NCBI GenBank assembly: GCA_036571765.1
Contig: BROE01000015.1
Coordinates: 2,298,441-2,362,440, forward strand
Source: Plecoglossus altivelis
Taxonomy: Eukaryota; Chordata; Actinopteri; Osmeriformes; Plecoglossidae
DNA length: 64,000 nucleotides
Direction: 5' to 3'
In this document: piece by piece, positions 12,421 to 24,282 of the stretch
Layout of the letters: each line of letters begins with the position of its first letter
Numbering within the stretch: the stretch's first letter is position 1
Notes under the pieces: model-generated
The model's database searches: none
The model's input: the letters and a program-made list of their open reading frames with translations, nothing else
What the model was told of the DNA's origin: nothing
Made by a program: the position numbers and the translations under genes

Positions 12421-13366
12421 GGGAAAAAACAGTACTGTTGGACAGTGGAGACAGTGGTCCGGAGTAGCTTGCTCCCTCCATGTCCATTTTGCACATTCCT
12501 TTCTCCCTGTTTCCTCACAAAGACACACACGTATACAACTCCACAAGCCTTTATGCTAACAATGCATCTGCTGGTTTATTCACCATTGAACTCCTTAAAT
12601 AGAAGCAAGACTAACAGAATGAGGGCTGGTCTCAGCAGCGTTGAGCTCAAGCTTGAGGTCAATTCTCTCCTTACCTAGATCACCGTGGTTACCATAGCCT
12701 TGAAGGGATACAGGTGTGTATTTACGAAAAGGGGGGGGGGGCTCTCTGAGATAGGTTTGAATGCACTAAACGGAGGAGGGGACGACGAGAGAGAACGAAC
12801 AAGTCCCCCGTCGCGTCTCTCCCTCCTCGGTCTCTCCCAGGAGCGTAAGACCAGGCCGTCTCGCTCGCAGCGCTTCACACAAGGGGCAAGGAGGCGCTCG
12901 CTAACAAAAACCCGTCTGTCCCGCCTTCTTGGCGTCAGACCAGACCCAGGACCAGACCGGTCCTTCTAGACTTAAAAAAAAAAGCACAGTGTAGACACAG
13001 GCGAGACAGCCTCGCACGCCGCTGCACTGCATCTCTGGGTGTCTTAAGATGGCTTGGGGGCGTGCACGTAACAAGGCCGATTTTACTATTTGAGGTCAAA
13101 GCGCGAAGTGCTGCGGAGAACGGCCTTGCGCTCTGGTGAGGCCGAGTGGAAGAGGGTACAAAAGTGATAACGTTTACAGATTCAAAAAGAGATCGAACCA
13201 AGCTTGTTAGTAAAACATTGAGTTATTCTTCCAAACTTGTCAAAGATAATGAGTGCAATATATTTTTCTATTTATTGGTTTTTGCACTAGATTTCCAATG
13301 TTGTGTTTCCTGTGTATTACGTCATTATTTCGATCTGAATGCTGCCATGATATTGCTTTTTATAAA

Positions 13367-13372
13367 AATAAA
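13367..13372 (+). terminator. Poly(A) signal of arrdc3
   Basis: A canonical AATAAA followed within about 15-25 bases by a T-rich element (CTCTTTTTTCTAG). It is the first good poly(A) signal after the arrdc3 stop codon. Confidence 0.65.
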
Positions 13373-13552
13373 GACTCTTTTTTCTAGATGTTGTGGGCTC
13401 CCTCGTGTACAGCTCAGTTAGACAAGAGTTACACAAGCACAGTGTATTTGGAGATGGTTCAGTTCAGGCCTTGAGGAGAGACACCATCCGATTCTGTCTA
13501 GTATTACTGTGTTTTAGCCTTCTGCAGATCTATATGCCAGCAACAGCTGCTG

Positions 13553-13735
13553 CTCCTCCCCTCTGCTCCCCTCTCCTCCCCTCTGCCCTTCTCTCCTCCC
13601 CTCTGCCCTTCTCTCCTCCCCTCTCCTCCCCTCTGCTCCCCTCTCCTCCCCTCTCCTCCCCTCTGCCCTTCTCTCCTCCCCTCTCCTCCCCTCTGATCCC
13701 CTCTCCTCCCATCTCCTCCCCTCTCGCTCATGTCT
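13553..13735. repeat. CTCCC-type pyrimidine minisatellite
   Basis: Tandem CTCTCCTCCC and CTCTGCCCTT units. The arginine/glycine/glutamate-rich minus-strand frames over this stretch are repeat artefacts. Confidence 0.92.
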
Positions 13736-13739
13736 CTCA

Positions 13740-15183
13740 ACGCTCCGTACATGCTGGTGTCTACACGCCAGTCTAGACAAGGAGTCATTGTCTCATCCGT
13801 GGCGTGTGCACACACAGACACAGATGGTGGACATAGTTCAGAAGAGCTACTGACCTAATTCCTCCTGTAATCTGAAATACTTCTGGAAACCATTACTGAC
13901 CCTTTCAGGCGATTTGATAAAAACAAATTCTCTTTTTATATCTTCATACATCCCTGACATCGCCCTCCTAACATGCTCCCGTCCTCCAATCCCACGAGTG
14001 TTCTTGTGCAACTGTTCATTAAACTGTACAAACAGGCTTCGATATGTATATGTCTGTTAAACATGACCACTTTAGCAAATCCTAAATTCAAACAATCAAG
14101 CACAGAGTTGACACAGTAAAACCCATTCGTCTCTTTGACAGTTTCTGTGTATTCACTCACAGGAAAGTCGATCTTACGCAAAAATGTGTCTCCCAAGTGC
14201 CGGCCTGTTGCAGAGTACCATTTCAGAGGCCTTAGTACCGAAAAACCAACTGTCAGAATTATAAATGACTCACCCATACCTTCAATGAGAAAAGTGTGTA
14301 AACTCCATTTTGACACCCACGGACAGATGCTGCAGTATGGAAATTCATCACTCTAACATGATCAGGGATGCGTGCACATGTTGAGTAATCACCTCGTCCC
14401 TGTTTGTGTTTGGCAGGGTCCTTTGTGTTCTCGAAACAAACACACTCGCACACACAAACGGTGAGAGGTCACATGAGAAGCGTTTTGGCTGGTGGCTAAC
14501 AGGAGCTGCTACTGTTCAAGTGATAAACAGAAACCGGTTTGGACTGGACTGAAAGATGCCGCTGAAGAAGAACACGGTGTGTGTGTGTGTGTTGTGTTGT
14601 GTTATGTTGTGTTGTGTGTGTGGTCTGACACAGATATTTAGAATGCCTGGGACATGTTATCAGGACAGGCTGTGGTCTTTCTTATATCCGAGAGTAGAAT
14701 AGACATCATAGGGCTCGCTTGATTTACCAATGTGTGTATGCGTGCTCGTGTGAGCGCCAATATGCGTGAAAGAATGCATGCTTGTGTAAGCGGGTGGTTA
14801 GACAATGTGATTGTGTCATAGGACACAGGAAGTCCTTAATCAAGGGAAGGAGAAATGGCAGGGGACATGAAAAACGTATGAAGTCAGTTCCTGAACTTCC
14901 CATCGTAGCATTAGCCACCGCACACGTCCACCCACGCACGTCTGCAAACGCTCACACGGTGTGGTCTTCCGTGGTAATGTGGCGGGTGAGATGAGAGAAT
15001 GTCAGTTATGAAACAGGTATGCACAGGTATTTAGCCATTTATGTCAGTGACACATATAGACACAATATATCAAGTTGAAGTTTACTGGCATTCGTTGGAA
15101 GTTCAGTTCCACTGGAAGTCTGGTCCTGCTACTTCTGACACTTCCTGGCTGACAGCCTTTCTTAACCTCCACTCATCTATCCC
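13740..15183. other. Spacer between arrdc3 and LINE remnants
   Basis: No gene is recognised. A minus-strand frame spanning 13936-14316 stays open for 126 codons in ordinary-complexity sequence but begins at GTG and resembles nothing I know. A TG run lies at about 14577-14625. Confidence 0.4.
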
Positions 15184-15470
15184 TCCATCCATCCATTTTC
15201 TTCCGCTTATCCGGGGCCAGGACGGGGCAGCAGTCTGAGCAGGGAGGCCCAGACTTCCTTCCCCACACACACCTCCAGCTCCTCCAGGGGGATACCGAGG
15301 CGTTCCCAGGCCAGCCGAGAGACATAAGTCTCTCCAGCGTGTCCCCTCCGGGGCTGCCTCCCGGTGGGACATGTCTGGAACACCTCCCGAGGGAGGCGTC
15401 CAGGAGGCATCCGAAACAGATGCCCGAGCCACCTCAGCTGGCTCCTCTCGACGTGGAGGAGAAGCGGCTC
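15184..15470 (-). mobile_element. Rex3/RTE-type LINE, 5'-truncated 3' end
   Basis: On the minus strand this reads as the C-terminal end of an RTE-clade reverse transcriptase ORF (MPPGRLPREVFQTCPTGRQP, then VSRLAWERLGIPLEELE and WASLLRLLP). It is followed by GGATAAGCGGAAGAAAATGG and a short GATG tail at 15184-15196, the 3' hallmark of Rex3 in teleosts. The frame is broken by small changes, and everything 5' of the last ~95 codons is missing. It is a dead-on-arrival insertion. Confidence 0.8.
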
Positions 15471-15639
15471 TAAACCTTTATCTAAATGAGCAACTTTTCT
15501 TCATGATTCTCTGGAAATCATATTGTGTTTTATGTAAGACAACTAAAAGGAGGCATTTGTGATGGGTGAGGGGTGGCGGTGCGGGGTAAAGTCTGATAGA
15601 GGGACAGACAGTTTGGGGAGGGAGGGGGGTGGCAGGGGT

Positions 15640-16130
15640 GAACACGGGGTGTAGACTTGGCCGATGGCAGGTGGGCCTCCGCCAATCTTCTGCGCTGCTT
15701 TCACAACCCAGTGGAGAACCTACCTATTTTTGGATGGTGGTATTGCAGTACCACACTGTGAGGCCGTCGGTCAGGGATGCCGCCGCATATTTGCTGCAGT
15801 CGAAGCTCACACGAGTCTGTGCGCTCGTGCCCCATCGCCGCGGGATGTTTTCCGGGGCGAGGTCATCCCGAGATGTCCCTCCCTCCCCCCTCCCTCTCCC
15901 CTCCCCAGGTGATTCTCTCCAGTCCCTCCTAGGGAGTGGTTCTTTTTACCCGGTCCTGAAATCAACAAACCTGTCCAGAAGTGTCTTGCTGATGTTCATG
16001 ACCACGGTTGTTCCCCTTGACACCCTGTGTCTAGGTCTGACACTTCTCGCCTGCAGGTCCGTTCTGTGGAATCTCTGGAGGAAGTCAGATCAATCGCTGT
16101 AGTGTCATCCGCAAAATTGATGATATGGCT
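15640..16130 (-). mobile_element. Degenerate non-LTR retrotransposon reverse-transcriptase remnant
   Basis: Minus-strand translation shows INFADDTTAID, the catalytic F/YADD motif C of a LINE reverse transcriptase. It is followed in the expected order by a decayed cysteine/asparagine-rich stretch and, after frame changes, LTDGLTVWYCNTTIQK, which matches the usual region downstream of the RT core. Frameshifts and stops are frequent. The clade (L2/CR1-like or Rex1-like) is uncertain, and it is probably an insertion separate from the adjacent Rex3-type copy. Confidence 0.65.
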
Positions 16131-17254
16131 TCATGCACATGCATTCACATACACATACAGTTTGTGACTGATCCAGACAGACATGCGGGCTGCGTTTCCT
16201 AGAAATGACAACTGTGTGTTTACAACCAGAGCCGAGGTCTCTATGTCCCAGCTCTCACTGTTGGCGGAGCTGTTTTCTTCTTCATCCTTATCACAGACAC
16301 AGGCCTCTTGGACCAAATGTTCTTATCTCCTGTGGTCACATTCAGAGCCGATATGTTGTTTATAATTTGATCCAACTCAAACCTGGTTAGGCTTTCAATT
16401 CATTTCTTCATTTTGAACACGCTGACATATGAGAACTTAATAGGTATTCAGGACCAGCAACGTACGATACAGAAAAGAAATACATTGAACATACAATCAA
16501 TTAGGGATAAATAACAGGCAAAATGGGCTACCGTAAATTAAACTAACACGTCAAGATCTTAATACATCGATGTTAACTGTTCACAACCGAAATTATAGGT
16601 CAACTTAGAAGTTAATTTGTTATCATTCCTTGAGAGGCAACTGTTGCTAGTTTGGATTCAATTTTCTTGCATAAGAACGACGGGTCCCTAGAAGATGCGT
16701 GCCGAGTTACATTTATAACAGTCAATGTTTTTGTTTTCATATCAAGGTCATATGCACAGAAGAAAAACGGAATCAAACTATCCACTTCGGAGGCCCATGG
16801 GGGTGATTAAAGGCTACGGAAATTCACCTTGAAACAGTGTGTGTCTTCATGACAGTACACATTCATTGAGTTAGGACGACCTCTAACGGCCATAACTGAC
16901 TTTCAGTTTGTCTTAAAGGGAATTTAGTCTGGCTCGTTCGCAAGGGTCTGATCACGATGAGAAACGTCACAATTTAAAATTACAATGATTCTCAAAACTG
17001 CCCAGATTTATTCTAGATACATTTGACGTGGTCAATTTCATATAGGCTGCAAACTTGTCATTTGCGTTCATGTACTAATGTGACCAATCAGAGAGTACTT
17101 TACAGCAACCTCCGCGGCCAATAGAAAACATCGACACTGGTGCGGATCAACGGATTTGCTTGAAGGTGGATTGTTGTGGTTTTCGCTAAGCAGCAACGTC
17201 GACAACATCAACAGCAGACAAAAAGTCACTGTCGTTAAGTATACAGTTATAGCT
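16131..17254 (+). other. Spacer and cetn3 promoter region
   Basis: AT-rich sequence with no gene. In the last 180 bases, GACCAATCAG (near 17088) and GGCCAATAG (near 17117) are CCAAT-type boxes close to the cetn3 5' UTR. No TATA box is evident, as expected for a housekeeping centriole gene. Confidence 0.5.
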
Positions 17255-18483
17255 ATGAGTCTGTCCTTAAGGTAAGCACCATGCTAGCTGGCTGTCTGGT
17301 TATAAGTTATCGATAGCCTACAGTACACATCATTTACTTGGCTTCTCGTGAAATATAATTGCTAGACATTATTAGCTTCATTGCAGTACCGTCTGTACAG
17401 CTGAATACTAGTCATTCTAGCGTTACATTAGCCGACTCTTTCCAAGTCACCCTAACCCTATACGCACCTTTTTGTTGTCGGCTACAGAACCGAACTAGCT
17501 ACCGATAAATCGAAGAGGAAGAAGAGGAGAGAGTTGACTGAGGAACAGAAGCATGAAATCAAAGAAGCGTTCGAGCTGTTCGACACGGATAAAGATAAAG
17601 AAATAGATTACCACGAACTCAAGGTAAGATCCTTCCTCATCCAGTCGACCATAGTCTAACAAATATCGTCTCAATAACGTTCATGTATAATTTGTTGAAT
17701 GGTTTGCAGGTGGCAATGCGTGCTCTAGGCTTTGAAGTAAAGAAAGTCGATGTTCTGAAGATCCTAAAGGATTACGACAGAGAGGGCAACGGCAAAATAA
17801 CGTTTGACGACTTCAACGAAGTCGGTGAGTTGCTTTTACGAACGGCCTCGCTCTTCGTGTTTGTCACTTCCACCTTCAACCTCATTCCCACCTGCCTTCA
17901 TGTTGAGAGAATATTCACTCATCCCCCCTCCATGTGTCTTGAGTATCTGCGTGTGTGACCCACCCCACCCCAGTGACAGATCGAATGCTGGAGAGAGACC
18001 CCAAGGAGGAGATCATGAAGGCCTTCAAGCTGTTCGACGACGACGACTCGGGCCGGATCAGCTTGAGGAACCTTAGACGGGTGGCGCGAGAGCTGGGCGA
18101 GAACATCAGCGACGAGGAGCTGCGCAGCATGATCGACGAGTTCGACACCGACGGCGACGGAGAAAGTGAGCGGTGGTTTCCCACGCCCCTCCCCCAGACG
18201 CGTAGACGTCTGACATCCCACACCTTCTTCAGAGTCTTTAAACCAAGCAGTATCTGCTCTCGTCCAACTTTCGCAGAAACGCCATCGTTTTGACATGTTT
18301 ATAACATCGTAGACGGCGCGAGTCCCATGTTCAGTTCCCAGGCTAGCAGTTCAATCATCACTCATTCGTAATGATTCATTAATGCTCTGTTACTCTTCAC
18401 TGTCCGGAGCCTCCAATTAGTTGTTTGTCTCTTCCACAGTCAACCAGGAAGAGTTCCTCTCCATCATGACTGGAGACTCCTGA
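17255..18483 (+). CDS. cetn3: Centrin-3 (cetn3), complete
   Basis: Five exons in frame: 17255-17271, 17488-17623, 17710-17824, 17974-18165, 18440-18483 (TGA at 18481). They give 167 aa, the same length as human CETN3. A basic N-terminus (KSKRKKRRELTEEQ) is followed by four EF hands: DTDKDKEIDYHE (about residues 37-48), DYDREGNGKITF (about 73-84), DDDDSGRISLRN (about 110-121) and DTDGDGEINQEE (about 146-157). Acidic residues at loop positions 1, 3 and 12 are largely kept in EF1 and EF4, so calcium binding is plausible there. The protein ends MTGDS, compared with MTGDI in human. Centrin-3 is a calmodulin-superfamily protein of the centriole lumen and pericentriolar region, needed for centrosome duplication. 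The CDS is intact; neighbours match human 5q14. Confidence 0.97.
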
Positions 18484-19080
18484 TTGGACGCCCCGCCGGA
18501 CGAGTGGGTTCTAGGTATCCGGTGATCTGTGGTTGAAAACGTGGGTGGTCCAAGGTCATGGAAGGGTCATTTTCATCATCAGGTCCTGAAGTCCATCTCG
18601 TCACCACGCAGCTGGAGGGCTTATCTGAACCCTGCTCATTTGTAAGAGGATAGAGACAAAAAGGGACTGAAGCACTAAAAACATCCTTTTGTCAAAGCTA
18701 GAACAACCCTTTGATGAAAGGCTTCAAACGACTTGTTTTTGCTGTCACAAATGGGTGTGTGTAGTACTACTTTCCAGGGGGAGGGGCTTGGATGAAGGCT
18801 GTGAAGAAGATCTGGAAAGGCGCCTCTGTTGCGCCTTTGTTGATCAAAGTAGATGGTCACTTTGCTGTCACCCAGTTGCCAACCATGCGATACTCCTTTC
18901 AAGGAGAACTTTCCTCGGTATTCTTAGTGAGGGTAAAACGTTTGGTCGTAGATGTGTTCAGAGCGTTCTCGATGATACCTTTTGTTTTAAATGGCATTTC
19001 TATTTTGTATTCACCAAAGTGTTTGGCAGTGCTATTTATTTTCCAAGAAAAAGATGATTAAAATTGATAATGACAGTGTG
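18484..19080 (+). other. cetn3 3' UTR
   Basis: About 0.6 kb after the cetn3 stop. The best poly(A) candidate is ATTAAA at 19057-19062, followed by a TG-rich stretch from about 19075 that could be the downstream element. Confidence 0.5.
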
Positions 19081-19189
19081 TGCGTGCGCGTGCGTGCGTG
19101 TGCGTGTGTGCACGCGTGGGCATGTGCTTATTTTCTTATGTCTGCTCTTCAGTTCGGTCTGTGTGAAATCTCCCTTTTTCTCTGTATGT

Positions 19190-19203
19190 CCACTAGAGGG
19201 AGC
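19190..19203 (+). promoter_or_regulatory. CTCF-like core motif
   Basis: CCACTAGAGGGAGC agrees with the CTCF core except near its 3' end (A instead of C in GGC). It lies just past the predicted cetn3 transcript end and has the same orientation as the motif at 4311. Confidence 0.35.
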
Positions 19204-19227
19204 ATGTGTCTTGTCGCAGTACAAATA

Positions 19228-19299
19228 CAGCACATGCAAGTCAGAACAATCTAAACCCAAACACAGCACATGCAAGTCAGAACAATCTAAACCCAAACA
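19228..19299. repeat. 36-bp direct tandem duplication
   Basis: Two consecutive identical 36-bp units starting CAGCACATGCAAGTCAGAAC. The sequence is not low-complexity, so this is a recent local slip or duplication. Confidence 0.9.
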
Positions 19300-22200
19300 T
19301 ATAAAATCATTAAATGGAAGGTCTTTAAAGATTTCACGGACTCAGGTATTCCCCAAGTTTTAAGGTCGTGTGCCCCGTTTGAAGCACTAACCGTATGTTA
19401 ATGACACTCAAACTAAGGACAAAGTGTCAAAACCTTGTGCCCCAATACTCTGACGTCATCACCCAATGTAGTCTTGGCAAAACAGGGGTGAAATAATACT
19501 AAATGTTCTAAAGAAAGATGGCTGTAACTGGTACATAAGAATATGAAGATGCAGACTTTCAAGCTGTGACGATAATCAAGAGAAGTCCACACTTGAGCGT
19601 TTAGTCTCTCCAAGTGGAGATGGAACTGGGGGAAAGTAGGGGCGTGGAACAGAATCAAGCACAACACCCGATACAGACTCTTAAAACCACTCAGACCATG
19701 CTACAAGGTCCCCTGTCATTAAACATGCCTTCGACTCCCACACGTTGATTTAGGTCGGGAGACCCAGATTCCGGTTGGTCAGATGAAGAGATTGCACGAT
19801 TCACTTTTTGATTTCGGGGGCTTGGAAAATGTTTCACATATAGAGGAGTGACCGGATTGGGTTACCCAGTTTGCTTTGGTAATGACACCACCAGCCAATC
19901 AGAAGATGATCGAGTGTCAGAGCGGTTTTGGGTTCTTTCTGCCCCCAGTCTTTAGAGGTTTGAGGTTTTTCGGGGAGCCGAGTCAGAAAGCTGCGTTGCT
20001 CGCGTCTGCTGAAGGCCAGCTGTCTGCGTGTCTGCGTGTCTGCGTGTGCGCGCGGTCGAACCAAAGGCTCTCGTTTTTTTGGGGGTGTTTGTTTTTAAAA
20101 ATTTTTACAGGCCTTGCGATGTCTCTGGGTCGTACACACTCGTAAATACACTCGTACGCGGTTACCTAGGAGCGAATCTCCTGCCTCGGTTGCCTGGCAG
20201 AGGGTGCCAGGTGGGTTCCCAGAAGAGGCGGAAGGTCAACATTGATGTTGCTGATCAGAACCTGAATCAGATCATTACTGAGGGATTAGGCATTGTATGT
20301 CCTGCCCTTGCATTGGCACATGCTCAGCTGTTGGTGCCCAGACAGAAGCAACGACATCCTCCAGAAATAGCCCATCCCTGTTCCTCCCCAGTTACAACCT
20401 CAAAGTCGCCCCCCGGCGGTTTCCACACACAGCAGTCTATACAGTAACTATAACTTTTCGTACAAATGCGCGCACACACATACATAAACATGCCCAGACG
20501 ACTCCTGTGTCTTTTGGTAATTCTTCCTGTTCATGAAAATTATCCAGCCTTTGGCCACTCTACAAACAGACTGTCTGTCAGGGCCTGAGAAACTCTAGTG
20601 AAGTTGGATGAAAGGATTCGACTTGAGACACAGAACCGCAACATCTCCACATCTCTGAAGACAGCACACCCACGCGCGCGCGCGTGCGTGTATGTTTTGG
20701 AAGTGGGGGGTGTGTAATGCCTGGCTCCTAGGAAACCAGGGGTCAAAGTTCAGCTCTAGCGTCCACCTGTCAGTCATTATGTGCAGCTATGCCAGTCATG
20801 TGACAACTCTTAACCTCTCACCCTGGGGGAAGACGGTGCAGGGACCATGGAGAGGGGTCGAGGAGATGCCGAGGGCAGGAGAACCACGGAGGCATGGGGC
20901 TGTTGCGGGGGGGGGGGGGGGGCAGGGGGCCAGCCACGCTGCACGAGGGCTGGGCAGAAGATGGTGGGAGCGCTGGGTGGTTCCAGCCAAGGCTTGTGGA
21001 GGAGATGGAGGTTGTGGGAAGTCGGGTGAAGCACTGGGGCATGAGCAGGGGCTCAGGTCCCTGAAGCCAACATCACTGGCCGGTGTCGCGATACGTCTTT
21101 GAAAGGTAGAATGTTTTCTTGTCCTGTTGTCGATGTGATGTGGCTGCGTAGAAACAGGCAGCGTAGGAGAAGCTGGTATTGATGAAGAGAGAGAGACAGG
21201 CCTCTACAGGTGGGAACCTTAACCCCACACACACACACACCTCTACACACACCACTACACACTACTACACACAGACACACACACCCCTGGTCCCATAGAA
21301 TGGTTCGAATTCCAGAGTGTAAAGAGCTCTTTCAGTAATGCCAAAACAGAAAGAATTATCACAATGGCCAGACATACTCTGTGTAGCATGAACACAATCT
21401 GTGGTTCCCTGAAAGATAAGATAACCTGTAAAGGGAGTCTCTCTCTCTTTCGCTCTTTGACTCTCTTGCCTTCGCTCTCTGTTTCTCATTCATCCACACA
21501 CACCTCTTGCAACAGTGGAAAACATCCCAACAATGGTCCCTGTACCTTTGAAGTGACTTTAGGGTCATTATAGGTCAACTTGGGTCAGCCATAACAACAG
21601 CTTGTAAAAACAGCTATGCATGACAGGTGTGTGTACGTTTGTGCGATGCTATGCCTTGACCTACGTGTATCGTACAAAGGAATCTCGTCTCACTGAGCAA
21701 TCAAAGATGAACGCCGATGATTCGAGCTGCTTTTTTTCCCGAAGCGTGTTCTTCCCCAATTCTTTCATGGTGGAATACACAAAAACAGCTGGTGACATAC
21801 AGGCTCACACACACACCAAATGCCCAGAGATATGTTGTGGACTGTGAGCTATGCCAGGAAGTTGGGTGAGGATAGATTAGTTTACACACGCTCATGGCTT
21901 TCACGGTAACTCTATCCCCAAGAGAGTGCGGCCTCACCCAGCCCAGCAACGCGCTCTGACGGGCCCTGGGCCCCTGCCTTTGCCTTGCCTCATACAGAGC
22001 CGGCCCAGAGGAACCCAGTACTGCTTTAACAGCAGCCATAGCCCAACCGGACGAACATGCACAGCTCAATCCCTTGAGGTCATTTCACCAAGACTCCTCT
22101 TGTCAAATGGGGGTCTGTCTTTTAGTTGGCCCCTATAGACCCCAACCTTGTGTGTGGTCATAGAGTTTTAGCTTAGACAGCCACCAGTCTACCTTCGCTC

Positions 22201-22377
22201 CATCCTGAGATGTGTTATCTAAAAATTCACCTCAGGACCAGTGGGTTTGAAGGAAACCAACTGCAGGTCATCATAATATTCAGACAATTACCTAGATTGA
22301 ATAGTTTTGCCGACACAATTATGCTTGCGTTTATTTGTCTGCTTTACGATGTTTATTTCAGAAGCTTGCGTGTGGGT

Positions 22378-22700
22378 ATATGAGTGTATGCGTGCGTGTG
22401 TATGTGAGTGTGTGTGTGCGTGTGTATGTGAGTGAGTGCGTATGTGAGTGTGTGCATGTGTATGTAAGTGTGTACGTGTGTGTATATGTGAGTGTGTACG
22501 TGTGTGTGTATGTGAGTGTGCTCCTGTGTGTGTATGTGAGTGGGTGTGTGTGTTTGTGTATGTGAGTATGTGTATGTGAGTGTGTGCATGTGTATGTGAG
22601 TGTGTACATGTGTGTGTATGTGAGTGTGTACGTGTGTGTGTATGTGAGTGTGTGCATGTGTATGTGAGTGTGTACGTGTGTGTATGTGAGTGTGTACGTC
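22378..22700. repeat. TG-rich minisatellite (GTGTATGTGAGTGTG units)
   Basis: About 320 bases of TG dinucleotides organised by recurring TATGTGAGTGTGTACG units. The histidine/threonine-rich minus-strand frame and the valine/cysteine-rich plus-strand frames are repeat artefacts. Confidence 0.93.
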
Positions 22701-22816
22701 CTTTCTCTGATGCTCCTGACAAGCGAAACGAAATGCCTGTCTCTCGGCAGTACCTTCTCACATCATACAAGACAATGTTCTCTGCTCCTGTCCAGATGGA
22801 GAGACAAGCCAGAGAT

Positions 22817-22913
22817 GTCAGGGGCTGTTATTGTGGATTATACAGCGCTGTGGCCAGGGTTGTCAGGGTCTGTTATTGTGGATTATGCAGTGCTGTGGCT
22901 AGGGTTGAGACCT
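22817..22913. repeat. ~48-bp tandem duplication
   Basis: The segment beginning GTCAGGGGCTGTTATTGTGG recurs immediately downstream with a few substitutions (for example TACAGCGCTG against TGCAGTGCTG). There are two copies. Confidence 0.85.
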
Positions 22914-23219
22914 TTCCCCTCCAGGAATAATATTTTCTGGGGGACGGAGAGTACATCTGGATCTCTTTAGACCGGGCTTATTGGAACTGTGTCTGCTTGT
23001 TGATGTTTCTACTGCTACCCCATCTACTCACCACATTACCACCTACACATAAACCTTTGTGCGCACACGCACAGCCTCGCACACCAGCCCACATACTGTG
23101 AGCCGACATATGTGCACATGTCTACTGTACGCGCACACATCCACAGTCCTTTACAACATGGCCAAGAAATGAACTTGAGGAATTGGCTATACTCCTTATC
23201 CCTGCAGAAAGGCAGAGGA

Positions 23220-23349
23220 CTGACAGAGAGAGAGAGAGAGGAAAGAGAGAGAGAGAGGAAAGAGAGAGAGATAGAGATAGAGGAAAGAGAGAGAGAGAGA
23301 AAGGGAGAGAGAGAGAGAGAGAGAGAGGAAAGAGAGAGAGAGAGAGGAA

Positions 23350-23386
<37 letters not shown>

Positions 23387-23420
23387 AAAGAGAGAGAAAG
23401 GGAGAGAGATTGAGAGAGAG
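23220..23420. repeat. GA-rich microsatellite
   Basis: Imperfect (GA)n interrupted by GGAAA units. It gives E/R-rich and S/L-rich spurious frames on the two strands. Confidence 0.93.
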
Positions 23421-24120
23421 TAAGAACCTGAGCGAGACAGGAAGGAGAGAAAAGACCGGGTCCTTCCTGACTAAGGTGCAGGCTTTTCTGTTTTATGCAG
23501 TGCAGTTGGCACACAGGCCGCAAAAACAAACCATCGCTGGAGTAGAGCTGGCTCAGTGCTTCTCTCTGCCAGACTGTAATTCAATTTCAGTGACGTGTGT
23601 TACTAGCGTCCTGTGGAGAGCGTGGCGTTCACAGTCACCTTGTTCGTTCTCTCCGACCGACTTCCGTTTTCGACCTCCCTTTCCTCCCATTCCGTCAAAC
23701 GATCCTGACAGGAGTCTAAACAGGATGAGGGAAAGGAGAGCAGGATGGTGATGAAGAACCAAATGGTAAATAGTTGTGGATGGATGGGTGCAAACCAGCC
23801 GTGAGTCGACACAGCTGCTGCGTTGAACACCCCGCCGCTTCCGCTAGCCTGTCTCGCACGCAGCCCCCAGTCTGCTACACCGCCATGTCGGACACCGTCT
23901 TCGTCGGGAAGCATTTGCGTGGCACATGGTGAAACATTCGCCACTCGTAATGGACTGTGTCTTTATGGACGCCATTTTGAGAACCGTCGTGTCCCGCGCC
24001 TACCGGGAGTCTTTGTCATCTTGGAACCGCGACCGCATCGGCTACTTTTGGTATGTTGGCGCGAGGAGATGACCAATCGGTTCAGAGACGTGGAGACGCT
24101 TCCCGGCCGAGCTGGCCAAG

Positions 24121-24282
24121 ATGGCGGAGGAAAGTCAACAGTGCCGAGAAGCCATTAAACGTGTGAAAGTGTCATTTCCCGTCGATTTTAAGACCAGTTT
24201 ATTTGTGTGTCCTCCCGCGTGCGGCAAAACGCACCAACCCGCCGCGCGAATTTGTTATCCTTGGCCTCCGAGAGAGAAATAA
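24121..24282 (+). CDS. Candidate 53-aa ORF under a YY1-like start site
   Basis: ATG at 24121 lies in CCAAGATGGCGG, which is both a good Kozak context and the YY1 consensus often found overlapping start codons of TATA-less vertebrate genes. A second YY1-like site lies 150 bases upstream (CGCCATTTTG). The frame begins MAEESQQCREAIKRVKVSFP and stays open for 53 codons to TAA at 24280. The surroundings are more CpG-rich than the rest of this spacer. I do not recognise the peptide. It could be a short first coding exon, a microprotein or a chance ORF; coding status is unproven. Confidence 0.25.
   Translation: MAEESQQCREAIKRVKVSFPVDFKTSLFVCPPACGKTHQPAARICYPWPPREK

Larger units (their letters stand above)
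12039..13390 (+). other. arrdc3 3' UTR
   Basis: Sequence from the arrdc3 stop codon to just past the poly(A) signal, about 1.35 kb with no credible gene. It contains a C-run near 12098, a short tandem repeat at 12353-12420 and a G-run near 12732. Confidence 0.6.
19300..24120. other. Gene-poor spacer, part 1
   Basis: Nothing gene-like is recognised. Contents include a G-run at about 20908-20922, a TG-rich minisatellite at 22378-22700, a 48-bp duplication near 22817-22913 and a GA-rich tract at 23220-23420. The segment from about 23860 onward becomes CpG-richer and contains CGCCATTTTG (near 23969), a YY1-like promoter motif. Confidence 0.4.

Noticed and set aside
13936..14316. 126-codon minus-strand ORF downstream of arrdc3
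   Set aside because: It begins at GTG, not ATG, resembles no family, and no exon signals were convincing. Listed only as spacer content.
22288..22770. 160-codon histidine/threonine-rich minus-strand ORF
   Set aside because: Translation of a TG-rich minisatellite.
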